Shown here piece after piece: positions 12,350 to 21,968 of a stretch of DNA of 64,000 nucleotides (its first letter is position 1; each line of letters starts with the position of its first letter). The DNA lies in NCBI RefSeq assembly GCF_006376685.1, contig NZ_VEWL01000001.1:375869-439868 (forward strand), given 5' to 3'. The DNA is from Ochrobactrum teleogrylli. Its GTDB lineage: Bacteria; Pseudomonadota; Alphaproteobacteria; Rhizobiales; Rhizobiaceae. Under the pieces are notes generated by a model. The model was not told the DNA's origin and did not search any database. It was given only the letters and a program-made list of their open reading frames with translations. A program made the position numbers and the translations under genes.

Positions 12350-12449
12350 GCGGGATGCTCCGTGTGGTTGCGGGAGGCACGCCTCCCGCATCGATATGCA
12401 TATTATAGGAAATGGATTTAGGGCGAATTACGACCTTATCAAACAGAAC

Positions 12450-14342
12450 TCAAGGCTGAGCGCGCCACCATGTCGGTAGCTGAAAGCCATAGAGCGCTGT
12501 TTTTGCAGGATGTTCGATCCGGTCCCAGCGTGCCACCCACTGATAAGGGAGGTGATACAGAGGAATATAATAATCGCCCGATAGCAATATCCGGTCGAGC
12601 GCACGCACCGCACTGACGAAATCAGCACGCGTGCGCGCGGCGAGCAGCGCATCAATCATCGCATCGACGGCGGGATCGGCCACGCCTGGATAATTGAAGC
12701 TGCCTTGCGCATCACGCGACGCCGCGCCCCAGCGCATCCACTGCTCATTGCCGGGCGACAGCGAACTGGACAGAGCGCCGAGGATCATGTCGTAATCGAA
12801 GGTCTGGAGCCGTTGCTGATATTGTGCGTCATCAGCAGTGCGGATATCCACCGTAATGCCGAGCCGGGCCAGATTGCGCTTATAGGCAAGCCCGATCTTC
12901 TCTTCTTCCGCCGAGCGCGTCATGATTTCAAATTGCAGCGGCTTGCCGGTGGAATCGACGGCCAGCCCATTGTGGAACTGGAAACCGGCTTCCATCAGAA
13001 GATCATAGGCCTGTTTGGCGGGCGTCCGGTCATGGCCGGTGCCGTCGGTGACGGGCACATGCCATGTACCATTCATCACATCTTCACGCACCGCATCGGG
13101 ATAGGGTGCCAGAAGTTCCCTTTCACGGGCATCGGCGGGTTTGCCGACGGAAGAAAGCTCGGAGCCTTCCCAAAAACTCTGGGTGCGCTTGTACTGGCCT
13201 GCAAACAAATTGCGGTTCGCCCATTCAAAGTCGAACAGCAATCCAAGCGCCTGCCGCACGCGACGGTCTGCGAAGATCGGACGACGCGTGTTGAACACGA
13301 AGCCCAGCATGTTCGCGGGCGTACCCTTTTCGAAGCTCTCCTTGATGACTTTGCCTTGCTGCACAGCCGGAAAATCATAGGATTTTTCCCACCGCGTCGG
13401 ATTGCCCTCGATGAAAACATCGAGCAGTCCTTTTTTGAAGGATTCAAACAGGGAGGTTTCGTTGCGATAATATTCGATCGTCAGCGTGTCGAAATTGTCC
13501 GTGCCACGCTTGGACGGAATGTCCTTGGCCCAATAATCCGGGTTGCGCTTATAGATGATGCGCTGGCCGGGCTGCACGCCGGACACCAGATAGGGACCGC
13601 TGCCGAGCGGCGGCTTCAGTGTGGAATTACCGAAGGTCGCCGGATCGGTTGCGTGTTTCGGAAGAACCGGCATCACCGACGCGATCAGCATCGGAAACTC
13701 GCGGTCCGACTTGTCGTTGAAGTTGAAACGCACCGAGCGCTCGCCAGTCTTCTCGATCTTGTCGATCCGGCTCATTCGGTTGTTGAAAGGGGGACGGCCC
13801 TTTTCGGTGAGAATTTGATAGGTGAAGATAATATCATCCACCGTCACTGGCTGCCCGTCCGACCATTTGGCCTTCGGGTTCAGCGTGAATTCCACCCATT
13901 TCCGTTCGGGGTCTATGGCGACTTTTTCCGCAAGCAGCGGGTAGAGCGTGAAAGGTTCATCGCGTGAGCGCTGCATCAATGTCTCAAACACGAGATTGCC
14001 GAACTCACCATCGCCGAACAGGCCGCGCGCAGTTGTGCGCATGCTTTTGAGCACGAATGGATTGAGGCTGTCGAACGTGCCGACAACACCGATGGTCAGC
14101 TTGCCGCCCTTGGGCGCATCAGGATTGGCATAGCGAAAATGCGTAAAGTCGGCAGGAAGCGCCACGTCTCCATGCATGGAGAGAGCATAATCGGGCGCAG
14201 CTGCTGTTTCGGCCTGCGCCATACGCGCACCGATTCCCGTCATCGAGACGACCATAGCCGCCGGAAGCCCTAATCTGAGCCCCCGCGTGATTGCCAGCAG
14301 GAATTTTCTGCGCAAATGAGCGATCGATCCGTTCAACTTCAT
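12450..14342 (-). CDS. Extracellular solute-binding protein, family 5 (YejA-like peptide binder)
   Basis: 630 residues. A twin-arginine-like start (residues 11-12 RR, then a hydrophobic core and cleavage near AQAETA at residue 44) points to export to the periplasm. The mature part is a family 5 ABC binding protein; the opening DYALSMHGDVALP and the DSLNPFVLKSMR stretch resemble YejA, which binds oligopeptides and in some alphaproteobacteria microcin-type peptides. No permease or ATPase gene for it lies in the window, so it must work with a transporter encoded elsewhere or be an orphan receptor. It is divergent from the IalB-family gene. Confidence 0.85.
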   Translation of the reverse strand: MKLNGSIAHLRRKFLLAITRGLRLGLPAAMVVSMTGIGARMAQAETAAAPDYALSMHGDVALPADFTHFRYANPDAPKGGKLTIGVVGTFDSLNPFVLKSMRTTARGLFGDGEFGNLVFETLMQRSRDEPFTLYPLLAEKVAIDPERKWVEFTLNPKAKWSDGQPVTVDDIIFTYQILTEKGRPPFNNRMSRIDKIEKTGERSVRFNFNDKSDREFPMLIASVMPVLPKHATDPATFGNSTLKPPLGSGPYLVSGVQPGQRIIYKRNPDYWAKDIPSKRGTDNFDTLTIEYYRNETSLFESFKKGLLDVFIEGNPTRWEKSYDFPAVQQGKVIKESFEKGTPANMLGFVFNTRRPIFADRRVRQALGLLFDFEWANRNLFAGQYKRTQSFWEGSELSSVGKPADARERELLAPYPDAVREDVMNGTWHVPVTDGTGHDRTPAKQAYDLLMEAGFQFHNGLAVDSTGKPLQFEIMTRSAEEEKIGLAYKRNLARLGITVDIRTADDAQYQQRLQTFDYDMILGALSSSLSPGNEQWMRWGAASRDAQGSFNYPGVADPAVDAMIDALLAARTRADFVSAVRALDRILLSGDYYIPLYHLPYQWVARWDRIEHPAKTALYGFQLPTWWRAQP

Positions 14343-14683
14343 TCGTCCATTGTAAGTAAGCGTGAGGCGCTTGTTTTTCAGGAAATACGAAATAGCATTG
14401 ATTCGTTAGGCGAAATTATCATGATCCTATAATATATAGGTATTTTGGGCGTGTTCCGCGCGTTACAGTACAAATGAAAATGGTGATTTTACGGGATTCC
14501 GAGCCTTCCAGATGGAAACTGGTCTGGATTCGCGCCCGCAGTCGTTGTAACACCGCCCCGGAATAGGATTGAAGAGTCCTAAAGGTCACGCTGTTGCCGC
14601 ATTTTCAAACCAGTGACGGTCTATCGCTGACTAACCAGAATACGGGAACTACAGATCAGAGCGTTGAAAGGAACCTGTTGATC
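14343..14683. other. Divergent intergenic region
   Basis: 341 bp between the binding protein and the IalB-family gene. It must carry promoters for both. A small palindrome CCTATA-ATA-TATAGG lies at 14426-14440 in an AT-rich stretch; I see no gene or RNA structure that I can name. Confidence 0.5.
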
Positions 14684-15301
14684 ATGTCCAGCACGAAGAC
14701 AATCGCTGCCACATCGGCCATCGCTGGCGCGTTCGCCTTGCTTGCCTCCGCAACGATGCCTGCATCGGCGCAGCAGCCGCCGCAGGGTTGGTTCAAGGTC
14801 TGCTCGAAGCAGGAAGATAACGACATCTGCAACACGCAGAACATCATCACTGCCGATTCCGGCCAGTTGCTGACCGCCGTTAACCTCATCGAGATCAAGG
14901 GCAAGATCAATCGCAAGATTTTCCAGGTCACCGTGCCGATTGGCCGCCTGATTCCGGCTGGCGTTGGCATGCAGATCGACAACAACAAAGCGGTAAAGCT
15001 TGAATACGGCATCTGCTTCCCTGATCGCTGCATCGCAGAAGCACCGCTGAACGATGATCTGATCAAGGCTCTCCAGAAGGGCGGCAAGCTGACTCTGACC
15101 TCGGTCAATTATCAGAACAAGCCGAACCCGATCCCGGTTGCCCTGACCGGCTTCTCGCAGGCTCTCACCGGCCCGGCTCTGAAGCAGTCGGAACTGGAAG
15201 ACCGCCAGAAGGAACTTCAGGACGCCGTCCAGAAGAAGCAGAAAGATTTCGAAGCCAAGATGAAGGCTGAACAGGAAAAAGCCAAGGGCGCTGCCAACTA
15301 A
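14684..15301 (+). CDS. Invasion-associated locus B (IalB) family protein
   Basis: 205 residues with a Sec signal peptide (cleavage near ASAQQ, about residue 28). The mature part has the IalB pattern of a W-x-x-x-C opening (GWFKVC) with a second nearby cysteine (NDICNTQ), a later cysteine pair (ICFPDRC), and a charged coiled-coil tail rich in Glu, Lys and Gln. IalB-family proteins are periplasmic or outer-membrane associated; the name comes from Bartonella erythrocyte invasion, but the family is widespread in non-invasive Rhizobiales and the molecular role is not settled. AAAGGAAC precedes the ATG at 14684 by about ten bases; a 30-residue upstream extension looks spurious. Confidence 0.85.
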   Translation: MSSTKTIAATSAIAGAFALLASATMPASAQQPPQGWFKVCSKQEDNDICNTQNIITADSGQLLTAVNLIEIKGKINRKIFQVTVPIGRLIPAGVGMQIDNNKAVKLEYGICFPDRCIAEAPLNDDLIKALQKGGKLTLTSVNYQNKPNPIPVALTGFSQALTGPALKQSELEDRQKELQDAVQKKQKDFEAKMKAEQEKAKGAAN

Positions 15302-15323
15302 TCGGCAAAACCATGGTCATAAT

Positions 15324-15352
15324 AAAAGGGCGCTTTTCAGCGCCCTTTTTCT
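15324..15352 (+). terminator. Intrinsic terminator after the IalB-family gene
   Basis: Stem AAAAGGGCGCT / AGCGCCCTTTT with a 4-base loop followed by a T-rich run, 22 bp after the stop codon. It may also serve the convergent hspQ on the other strand. Confidence 0.85.
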
Positions 15353-15383
15353 TTGAACTATCGCTTTAAAAGGTGAGGACAAC

Positions 15384-15722
15384 TTAGTGCGCGTGCTGCG
15401 ATTTCACCCGATAGGTGCCGTTGTCGAGTCGGTCGAAAATCTCGTCGATCTGCGGATGGCGCAAAGGCTCGCCACTGACGTCGGGCAGCAGATTCTGCTC
15501 GGACACATAGGCCACATATTCAGATTCAGCGTTTTCCGCGAAGAGATGATAGAAGGGCTGGTCGCGCTGAGGACGTGCGTCCTCCGGTATGGACTCATAC
15601 CATTCTTCCGTATTTGCGAATTCGGGGTCCACGTCGAAGATAACGCCTCTGAACGGGAACAGCCGGTGTTTCACCACCTGGCCGATTTGGAATTTCGCGT
15701 GTTTTATCTGTGTCATACCCAT
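15384..15722 (-). CDS. hspQ: Heat shock protein HspQ (YccV-like)
   Basis: 112 residues. HspQ is a small beta-barrel-like protein that in E. coli binds hemimethylated oriC DNA and acts as a specificity factor for Lon protease. The family core KFQIGQVVKHRLFPFRGVIFDVDP opens the protein, followed by QPFYHLFAE and YVSEQNLLPD motifs. A short C-terminal extension (about residues 85-112) is usual in alphaproteobacteria. Two Met codons are three residues apart at the start; I keep the first. It converges with the IalB-family gene. Confidence 0.9.
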   Translation of the reverse strand: MGMTQIKHAKFQIGQVVKHRLFPFRGVIFDVDPEFANTEEWYESIPEDARPQRDQPFYHLFAENAESEYVAYVSEQNLLPDVSGEPLRHPQIDEIFDRLDNGTYRVKSQHAH

Positions 15723-15792
15723 GAGACGTTATGTAGTTCACCGTCCGCCAAATTAAAGCGGTCGTGAAACATGAAGTTTTTGAGGGAAGCCT

Positions 15793-17037
15793 TTATTTGC
15801 TGGCGTTGTCGCGTTGACGGTCTGCCAGCTTGGGAAGTTTGGGGAGAAAATGCGTAAAGCCGCTGCCGGGGCGCAGGCCTTCCCGCATGAAGAATGACCG
15901 CAACGGCGCGAAGGATCGCAGCATTTCCAACCCGACGCCGCGCGCGATCTGCGCGGGTAGCATGGGCGACAGAAGCGAGCGGTTGAGCGCATCGACCGAG
16001 CCGGTTCGGGCCAGAATATCTGGACGGCGTGCGCGGTCATAAGCGCGGATCACACGACCAGAACCTGGATCGACAGGGTCGCTTTCGATGGCCTTTACCA
16101 GCGTTTCCACGTCGCGTGTGCCGAGATTAAGCCCTTGTGCACCGATGGGTGGGAAAACATGGGCTGCTTCGCCAATCAGGATGGTTCGCTTGGCTGCAAA
16201 TGCGTTTGGCACCAGCCCGGACAGAGGCCAGCCCTGCGGGCGCACGTCGATTTCGATCCGGCCGAGCATCGACTGCATCATCTCCTCGACCTGTGCGGCC
16301 AGAGCCTGATCGTCCAGCGTGAGCAAGGTTTCGGCGCGTTCCGGGTTCACCACCCACACAAGGCTCGAACGCTTGCCTTTCAGTGGAACCTGCGTGAACG
16401 GGCCGTGCTCGGTATGAAATTCTGTCGAGATGTTTTCGTGGCTGATGCTGTGGGCGAAGGATAAGACAACAGCGGTTTGTGGATAGTTCCAGCGGCGCGC
16501 GCGGATGCCTGCGGCTTCGCGTGCCCCGGAATTGCGCCCATCAGCGGCTACCAGCAGGCGGGCATGAAGGGTGTCGCCACCCGCCAATGTCACCGTTACA
16601 TGGTCGCCATTGGGGCGATATTCGATAGCCGACGCCGTGTTGCGCTCGATATTGGCGCTCTCGGCCACAGCTTCGGCAAGCTTCGCGTTGAGAACGGCAT
16701 TGGGGATATTATAGCCAAATGCCTCTTCGCCGATTTCACCGGCGCGGAAGGTGACTGTCGGGCTGCGGACAAGGCGCTGGGTCGCATCGACAATGCGCAT
16801 GGAGGCGAGCGGTGCGGCTTCCGGCTGGATGGACGACCAGACGCCGATCTGTTCGAGAAAACGGATGGCGGGCATCATCAGCGCCGTCGTGCGGCGGTCG
16901 CCCTTGTCCGTTTCGGGTCCCAGAAGGATGGTGCGATAGCCCTTCGCGCCAAGCGCCAGCGCGGCCATCATGCCAGCAGGGCCGCCGCCGCTGATCACGA
17001 TGTCAGTCATTGGCTTGTTCGCAACCAGATCGTTCAT
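15793..17037 (-). CDS. UbiH/UbiF-family FAD-dependent hydroxylase
   Basis: 414 residues of the class A flavin monooxygenase fold: GxGxxG dinucleotide motif (SGGGPAGMMAA near residue 18), the AADGRNSGAREAAGI segment near residue 165, and the second FAD motif LIGEAAHVFPPIGAQGLNLG near residue 285, where the usual GD is GE. Such proteins hydroxylate the ubiquinone ring. Alphaproteobacteria use UbiL, UbiM or UbiH-type variants with different regiospecificity, and I cannot tell which this is. The ATG at 17037 is preceded by AAGGA at a good distance, better than the ATG at 17046. Confidence 0.82.
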   Translation of the reverse strand: MNDLVANKPMTDIVISGGGPAGMMAALALGAKGYRTILLGPETDKGDRRTTALMMPAIRFLEQIGVWSSIQPEAAPLASMRIVDATQRLVRSPTVTFRAGEIGEEAFGYNIPNAVLNAKLAEAVAESANIERNTASAIEYRPNGDHVTVTLAGGDTLHARLLVAADGRNSGAREAAGIRARRWNYPQTAVVLSFAHSISHENISTEFHTEHGPFTQVPLKGKRSSLVWVVNPERAETLLTLDDQALAAQVEEMMQSMLGRIEIDVRPQGWPLSGLVPNAFAAKRTILIGEAAHVFPPIGAQGLNLGTRDVETLVKAIESDPVDPGSGRVIRAYDRARRPDILARTGSVDALNRSLLSPMLPAQIARGVGLEMLRSFAPLRSFFMREGLRPGSGFTHFLPKLPKLADRQRDNASK

Positions 17038-17394
17038 TCGCTTCATCCTTCGTCGGGACGTGTCGGCCAGAAGTGCAGCTATGAAGATGATTCTTCCGTG
17101 CCGTTCTCAAGCAGCACTTAGACCGAAATGTCGGCAAAGGCCATTCTTCCGTGGAATTAAGGCTGATTTGCCTCATGCCTTACTTGCTCTTTTGAGCTTA
17201 TTCGGGGAAAGCTTCCACTAAGAACACGGCTTTTCTGGGATAGATCACGTCAGGATCCAACAGAACAGTTGGGGCGTCAGTTTGTTTGGTGTAAACGCCC
17301 ACGATGAGCCTAAGGTAAGCCCAAGGTGAGCCAAGGCGAGATTTGAAATAAAATCGCTGTATCTTCTGCGGAAACTGCGCGGCGACAAAACGGA
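17038..17394. other. Divergent intergenic region upstream of pcs
   Basis: 357 bp separating the Ubi-type hydroxylase and pcs. A tandem of near-identical short segments GTAAGCCCAAGG and GTGAGCCAAGG lies near 17310-17335. No gene or known RNA motif seen; promoters for both neighbours are expected here. Confidence 0.45.
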
Positions 17395-18201
17395 ATGGCG
17401 AACAGCGTGAAAACCAAACTGACCGGAAAACTCAAAGCCAAGAAAGTCACCGCGCCGCAAGCCAAGGCGTTTTCTGTCCATTTGCTGACGGCATCGGGGT
17501 CGTTTCTGGCTTTTCTGTCCATCGTCGCGGCCAGCGACGGGCGATATACGGCGATGTGGTGGTGGCTTGGCCTCGCGCTGTTCGTAGATGGCATCGACGG
17601 GCCAATCGCGCGCAAGCTCGAAGTCAAATATGTGTTGCCCAACTGGTCGGGTGAACTGCTCGACAACATCATCGACTATGTCACCTACGTCCTGATCCCT
17701 GCTTTTGCCTTGTATCAGAGCGGCTTTATGGGGACGAACCTCTCCTTCATATCCGGCGCGATCATCGTCGTGTCGAGCGCGATCTATTATGCCGATACCG
17801 GCATGAAGACGAAGGAGAACTTCTTCAAGGGCTTCCCTGTGGTGTGGAACATGGTGGTCTTCACCCTCTTCATCGTCAGGCCGGGAGAATGGGTGGCGTT
17901 CGGCACCGTGGTTGCATCGGCGATCCTGTCCTTCCTGCCGATCAACTTCCTGCATCCGGTGCGCGTTGTGCGCCTGCGCCCGATCAATCTCACGGTGTTT
18001 CTGCTCTGGTGCGCCTTTGGTGCGATCGCGCTTTATTATACGCTGGATGCGCCGCTCTGGGTGCGCGTGGGCATTTCCGTGACCGGGCTCTATATCTATT
18101 TCATTGGCGCAGTGATGCAGTTCTTCCCCGGCCTTGGGCGCACCGCCGCCGTTATTGAGGCCGAGAAAGTTGCAGCTGCAAAAAAGAGCGGAGACGTATG
18201 A
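17395..18201 (+). CDS. pcs: Phosphatidylcholine synthase
   Basis: 268-residue inner-membrane enzyme that condenses CDP-diacylglycerol with choline to make phosphatidylcholine, a bacterial pathway typical of rhizobia and Brucella. The CDP-alcohol phosphotransferase motif is seen as DGPIAR at about residues 66-71, then a 12-residue gap, G, x3, D, x3, D; this enlarged spacing is the form known for Pcs rather than the usual eight. About eight hydrophobic segments follow. The stop overlaps the start of qor by four bases (ATGA), so translation is probably coupled. Confidence 0.95.
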   Translation: MANSVKTKLTGKLKAKKVTAPQAKAFSVHLLTASGSFLAFLSIVAASDGRYTAMWWWLGLALFVDGIDGPIARKLEVKYVLPNWSGELLDNIIDYVTYVLIPAFALYQSGFMGTNLSFISGAIIVVSSAIYYADTGMKTKENFFKGFPVVWNMVVFTLFIVRPGEWVAFGTVVASAILSFLPINFLHPVRVVRLRPINLTVFLLWCAFGAIALYYTLDAPLWVRVGISVTGLYIYFIGAVMQFFPGLGRTAAVIEAEKVAAAKKSGDV

Positions 18202-19175
18202 TGATCAATGCCATTCGCGTTCATCAGACCGGCGGGCCTGAAGTTCTGAACTATGAGCAGATCGAAATCGGTGAGCCGGGGCCGGGTGAAGCGAAGGTTC
18301 GCCATGAAGCCGTCGGCCTCAATTTCATCGACGTTTATTTCCGCACGGGTCTCTACAAGGCAGCGCAAATGCCGTTCACGCCCGGCAATGAAGGTGCTGG
18401 CACGGTTATTGCCGTTGGTGCCGGTGTTGACAATGTGAAGGTGGGTGACCGCGTCGCTTATGTGGCAACGCCGGGTTCCTATGCCGACGAGCGCATTTTG
18501 CCTGCCGACCGTCTGGTGATCGTGCCGGAAAGCATTGATCTCAAAACTGCCGCTTCCATGATGCTGAAGGGCATGACGGCGCAATATCTGTTGCGGCGCA
18601 CTTTCCGGGTTGAAGCTGGACAGACGATCCTTTTTCATGCGGCGGCTGGCGGTGTCGGCCTGATCGCAGGGCAGTGGGCCAAGCATCTTGGCGCAACGGT
18701 TATCGGCACAGCCGGATCGCCAGACAAGATCGCGCTTGCCAAGCAGCATGGCTATGACCATGTCATTAATTACCGCACGGAAAATTTCGCCGAAAGAGTG
18801 CGTGAACTGACCAATGGCGCAGGCGTGGACGTGGTTTACGACTCTGTCGGTCGCGATACCTATATGGGATCGCTGGATGTCCTGAAGCCGCTCGGCATGT
18901 TCGCCTGTTTCGGCCAGTCTTCGGGCGTCATTCCGCCGTTTGATCTTGGGCTTCTGGCGCAGAAAGGGTCGCTCTTCGCAACCCGTCCGACATTGTTCAA
19001 CTATGTCGCCAAGCGTTCCGACCTCGAAAAGACCGCAGCCGAGCTTTTCGACGTGGTGGGCAGCGGTGCGGTGAAGATCGAGATCAACCAGACCTATGCG
19101 CTCAAAGACGCCCGCAAGGCGCATGAGGAACTGGAAGCGCGCAAGACCACCGGAACCAGTATTTTACTCCCGTAA
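18198..19175 (+). CDS. qor: NADPH:quinone oxidoreductase (zinc-independent MDR family)
   Basis: 325 residues of the medium-chain dehydrogenase family without the zinc-binding cysteine cluster, typical of quinone oxidoreductase Qor. The N-terminal GroES-like domain carries EVLNYEQIEIGEPGPGE; the Rossmann motif AAAGGVGLIAGQWAKHLGA is near residue 150. It probably reduces quinones or other electrophiles using NADPH. It overlaps pcs by four bases; a second Met directly follows the first. No functional link to lipid synthesis is evident beyond the shared transcript. Confidence 0.9.
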   Translation: MMINAIRVHQTGGPEVLNYEQIEIGEPGPGEAKVRHEAVGLNFIDVYFRTGLYKAAQMPFTPGNEGAGTVIAVGAGVDNVKVGDRVAYVATPGSYADERILPADRLVIVPESIDLKTAASMMLKGMTAQYLLRRTFRVEAGQTILFHAAAGGVGLIAGQWAKHLGATVIGTAGSPDKIALAKQHGYDHVINYRTENFAERVRELTNGAGVDVVYDSVGRDTYMGSLDVLKPLGMFACFGQSSGVIPPFDLGLLAQKGSLFATRPTLFNYVAKRSDLEKTAAELFDVVGSGAVKIEINQTYALKDARKAHEELEARKTTGTSILLP

Positions 19176-19316
19176 TGTTGTCTGATTGACCTTGTTTTCG
19201 CGGCGCGAGTGAGGGGTAACCTATCGCCGATGTGCATATGTTAGGCAGAGCCTGCTTTTGCTCTTTTCAAGTGCAAAATTGCTGCTAAGGTCTTTCAAAA
19301 ATACATTTGGGGAATA

Positions 19317-20882
19317 ATGTCAGCCAATTTATCCGACCGGCCTCTTCTGGATGTCCGCCGGCTCACGAAACTATTTGGGCAGCTCAGAGCTTGCGATGGG
19401 GTTGATCTCACCATTGCCAAGGGCGAAATTCACGCGCTTCTGGGCGAGAACGGCGCTGGAAAATCCACTTTCGTCAAGATGCTGTTCGGTGCGCTGCAAC
19501 CGCTTGAAGGCGAAATCTTCTGGAAGGGCCAGAGCGTCGTCATTGGCGAACCTGCCGCTGCAAGAAAGCTCGGCATCGGCATGGTTTTTCAGCATTTTTC
19601 GCTTTTCGACTCGCTGACTGCCGCTGAAAATATCGCTCTCTCGCTGGATAGCGCTCTGTCGCTGTCCGATGTGGCAAAACGGGCCAGCGAAGTGGGCAAG
19701 ACCTATGGCTTGCCGGTCGATCCGCAGGCCCATGTCGGCGACCTTTCGGTCGGCGAGCGCCAGCGCATCGAAATCGTGCGTTGTCTGTTGCAGGAACCGG
19801 ACCTGATCATTCTGGACGAACCGACCTCGGTTCTCACGCCGCAGGAAGCCGACCGCCTGTTTGAAACACTGGAACGGCTGAAGGCAGAAGGCAAATCCAT
19901 TCTCTATATCAGTCATCGTCTGGAAGAGGTGAAGCGCCTCTGCGACCGCGCAACGGTGTTGCGCCACGGCAAGGTGGTCGGGCATTGCGATCCGCGCAAG
20001 GAAACGGCGGCGTCGCTCGCCCGCATGATGGTTGGCAACGACATCAAGGTGGTGGCGCGCAGCCCGATGGATGCTCCGGCGACGCGCGCTGAAGCGCTGT
20101 TTGAGATCAAGTCTTTGTCGCAGCCGCCACGGGGACCGTTTTCCACGGCGCTGAACAATATCTCGCTTTCGGTGGCGGCTGGCGAAGTTGTCGGCATTGC
20201 GGGCGTTGCGGGCAACGGGCAGGGCGAATTCTTCGAAGCCATTTCCGGCGAGGTGCTGCAATCGGCTGCATCGACTGTGCGTATTCGAGGCAAGGATGCA
20301 GGCAGGCTCGGCATCAGCGAACGGCGCATGATGGGGGCGGCTTTCGTGCCGGAAGAGCGGCTCGGCCATGGTGCGGTGCCATCATTGCCACTGACGGACA
20401 ATCTGTTTCTGTCGCGCTACAAGACCGATGCGAAAGCGTTCCTGCGCGGCGGCGCGTTAAAGTTGATCGCCGAAAGCGCACTGTATTCCGCTGCGCGACG
20501 CATTATTGAGCGGATGGATGTGCGCAAAAGCGCAGAAAACCCGCCAGCTTCGGCACTGTCCGGCGGCAATCTGCAAAAATTCATCATTGGTCGCGAACTT
20601 GATCGTTCGCCATCGGTCATGGTCGTCAACCAGCCGACATGGGGTGTCGATGCGGGTGCTGCGGCCCATATCCGGCAGGCTCTTGTGGACCTTGCGCGAT
20701 CGGGCTCTGCCGTTCTTGTCATTAGCCAGGATCTCGATGAACTCTTCGAAATTAGTGACCGGATAGCGGTCATGAATCACGGTCAGCTTTCCGAGCCTAT
20801 GCCTGTTGCCGAATTGACTCTTGAAAAGATCGGCCTGCTGATGGGCGGCATTTCCGGTGAAGCAGAGATGGGTGCGGCCTGA
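19317..20882 (+). CDS. BMP-type ABC transporter, duplicated ATP-binding protein
   Basis: 521 residues with two fused ABC ATPase domains, the arrangement of YufO/NupA-type and sugar importers. Domain 1 has Walker A GENGAGKSTFV near residue 43, signature LSVGERQRIE near 143 and Walker B LIILDEPTS. Domain 2 has a degenerate P-loop (GVAGNGQGEF near residue 297) but an intact signature (LSGGNLQK), as is normal in this class. It is the first gene of a four-gene operon (ATPase, two permeases, binding protein) for uptake of nucleosides or a similar ligand. The last base of its TGA stop is the first base of the next ATG. Confidence 0.92.
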   Translation: MSANLSDRPLLDVRRLTKLFGQLRACDGVDLTIAKGEIHALLGENGAGKSTFVKMLFGALQPLEGEIFWKGQSVVIGEPAAARKLGIGMVFQHFSLFDSLTAAENIALSLDSALSLSDVAKRASEVGKTYGLPVDPQAHVGDLSVGERQRIEIVRCLLQEPDLIILDEPTSVLTPQEADRLFETLERLKAEGKSILYISHRLEEVKRLCDRATVLRHGKVVGHCDPRKETAASLARMMVGNDIKVVARSPMDAPATRAEALFEIKSLSQPPRGPFSTALNNISLSVAAGEVVGIAGVAGNGQGEFFEAISGEVLQSAASTVRIRGKDAGRLGISERRMMGAAFVPEERLGHGAVPSLPLTDNLFLSRYKTDAKAFLRGGALKLIAESALYSAARRIIERMDVRKSAENPPASALSGGNLQKFIIGRELDRSPSVMVVNQPTWGVDAGAAAHIRQALVDLARSGSAVLVISQDLDELFEISDRIAVMNHGQLSEPMPVAELTLEKIGLLMGGISGEAEMGAA

Positions 20883-21964
20883 TGCGGATCGAACTCGTCA
20901 AACGCCACCAGCCGTCGAAGCTTTTCAGCGCCTTGTCGCCCTTGCTGGCTCTGTCGCTCACTTTCATATTCGGCGGGCTCGCCTTCGCATTGATGGGCAA
21001 GGACCCGTTCAATGCGCTTTATGTGTTCTTCGTCGAACCTTTGTTCGATATCTGGTCGTGGCATGAATTGCTGGTCAAGGCCGCGCCGCTGATCCTGATC
21101 GCGGTGGGTCTGTGTGTCTGCTTCCTGTCAAACAACTGGAATATCGGTGCTGAAGGGCAGTTCATTATGGGGGCCGTCGCCGGTTCCATTCTGCCGGTGA
21201 TGTTCCCGGACCTTCAGTCATGGCTCGTTCTGCCGCTGATGATGCTGATGGGCATGGCGGGCGGTGCTGCCTATGCGTCGGTTCCGGCCTTTCTCAAGGT
21301 CCGCTTCAATACCAACGAGATTCTCACCAGCCTGATGCTGGTCTATGTGGCGCAGCTTTTCCTCGATTGGCTGGTGCGCGGACCGTGGCGTAACCCGGAA
21401 GGCTATAACTTCCCGGAAACGCGCCAGTTCAATGACAGCGCTATTCTGCCGGAAATCTGGAGTGAATCGGGACGCGCCCATTGGGGCTTCATTCTGGCGC
21501 TGATTGCCGCGCTATTGGTCTGGTTCCTGCTCAAGCACACGCTGAAGGGCTTCGAGGTCAAGGTCATCGGCCAAAGCCCGAGGGCAGGGCGCTTCGCGGG
21601 CTTCAGTTCCGGCAAACTAGTGTTTTTCGTCTTTGCCGTTTCAGGCGCGCTGGCCGGCCTTGCCGGTATTGCGGAAACATCTGGCGCTATCGGGCAGCTT
21701 CGTCCGGTCATTTCACCCGGCTACGGATTCACCGCAATCATCGTCGCGTTTCTCGGGCGTCTGAACCCACTCGGCGCTATCGCTGCAGGCCTTGTGCTGG
21801 CGCTGTCCTATCTCGGCGGCGAGGCGGCGCAGGTTGCCATCGGCATTTCAGAAAAATCGGCGCGCGTGTTTCAGGGCATGATCCTGTTCTTTGTGCTGGC
21901 CTGTGATACGCTCATTCTCTATCGCATTCGTTTTGTCAGCGCGCGCAAAGCGGGAAAGGCCTGA
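20882..21964 (+). CDS. BMP-type ABC transporter permease (YufP-like)
   Basis: 360-residue inner-membrane permease of the BPD_transp_2 family with about ten hydrophobic segments. The family signature NNWNIGAEGQFIMGAVAGS is near residue 82, and KVIGQSPRAGRFAGFS near residue 225 is the cytoplasmic loop that meets the ATPase. It forms the heterodimeric pore with the product of the next gene. The start overlaps the ATPase stop by one base (TGATG), indicating translational coupling. Confidence 0.92.
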   Translation: MRIELVKRHQPSKLFSALSPLLALSLTFIFGGLAFALMGKDPFNALYVFFVEPLFDIWSWHELLVKAAPLILIAVGLCVCFLSNNWNIGAEGQFIMGAVAGSILPVMFPDLQSWLVLPLMMLMGMAGGAAYASVPAFLKVRFNTNEILTSLMLVYVAQLFLDWLVRGPWRNPEGYNFPETRQFNDSAILPEIWSESGRAHWGFILALIAALLVWFLLKHTLKGFEVKVIGQSPRAGRFAGFSSGKLVFFVFAVSGALAGLAGIAETSGAIGQLRPVISPGYGFTAIIVAFLGRLNPLGAIAAGLVLALSYLGGEAAQVAIGISEKSARVFQGMILFFVLACDTLILYRIRFVSARKAGKA

Positions 21965-21968
21965 TCCG

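Noticed and set aside
19176..19316. Purine riboswitch before the BMP transporter operon
   Set aside because: No conserved three-way junction core could be found in the 141 bp.
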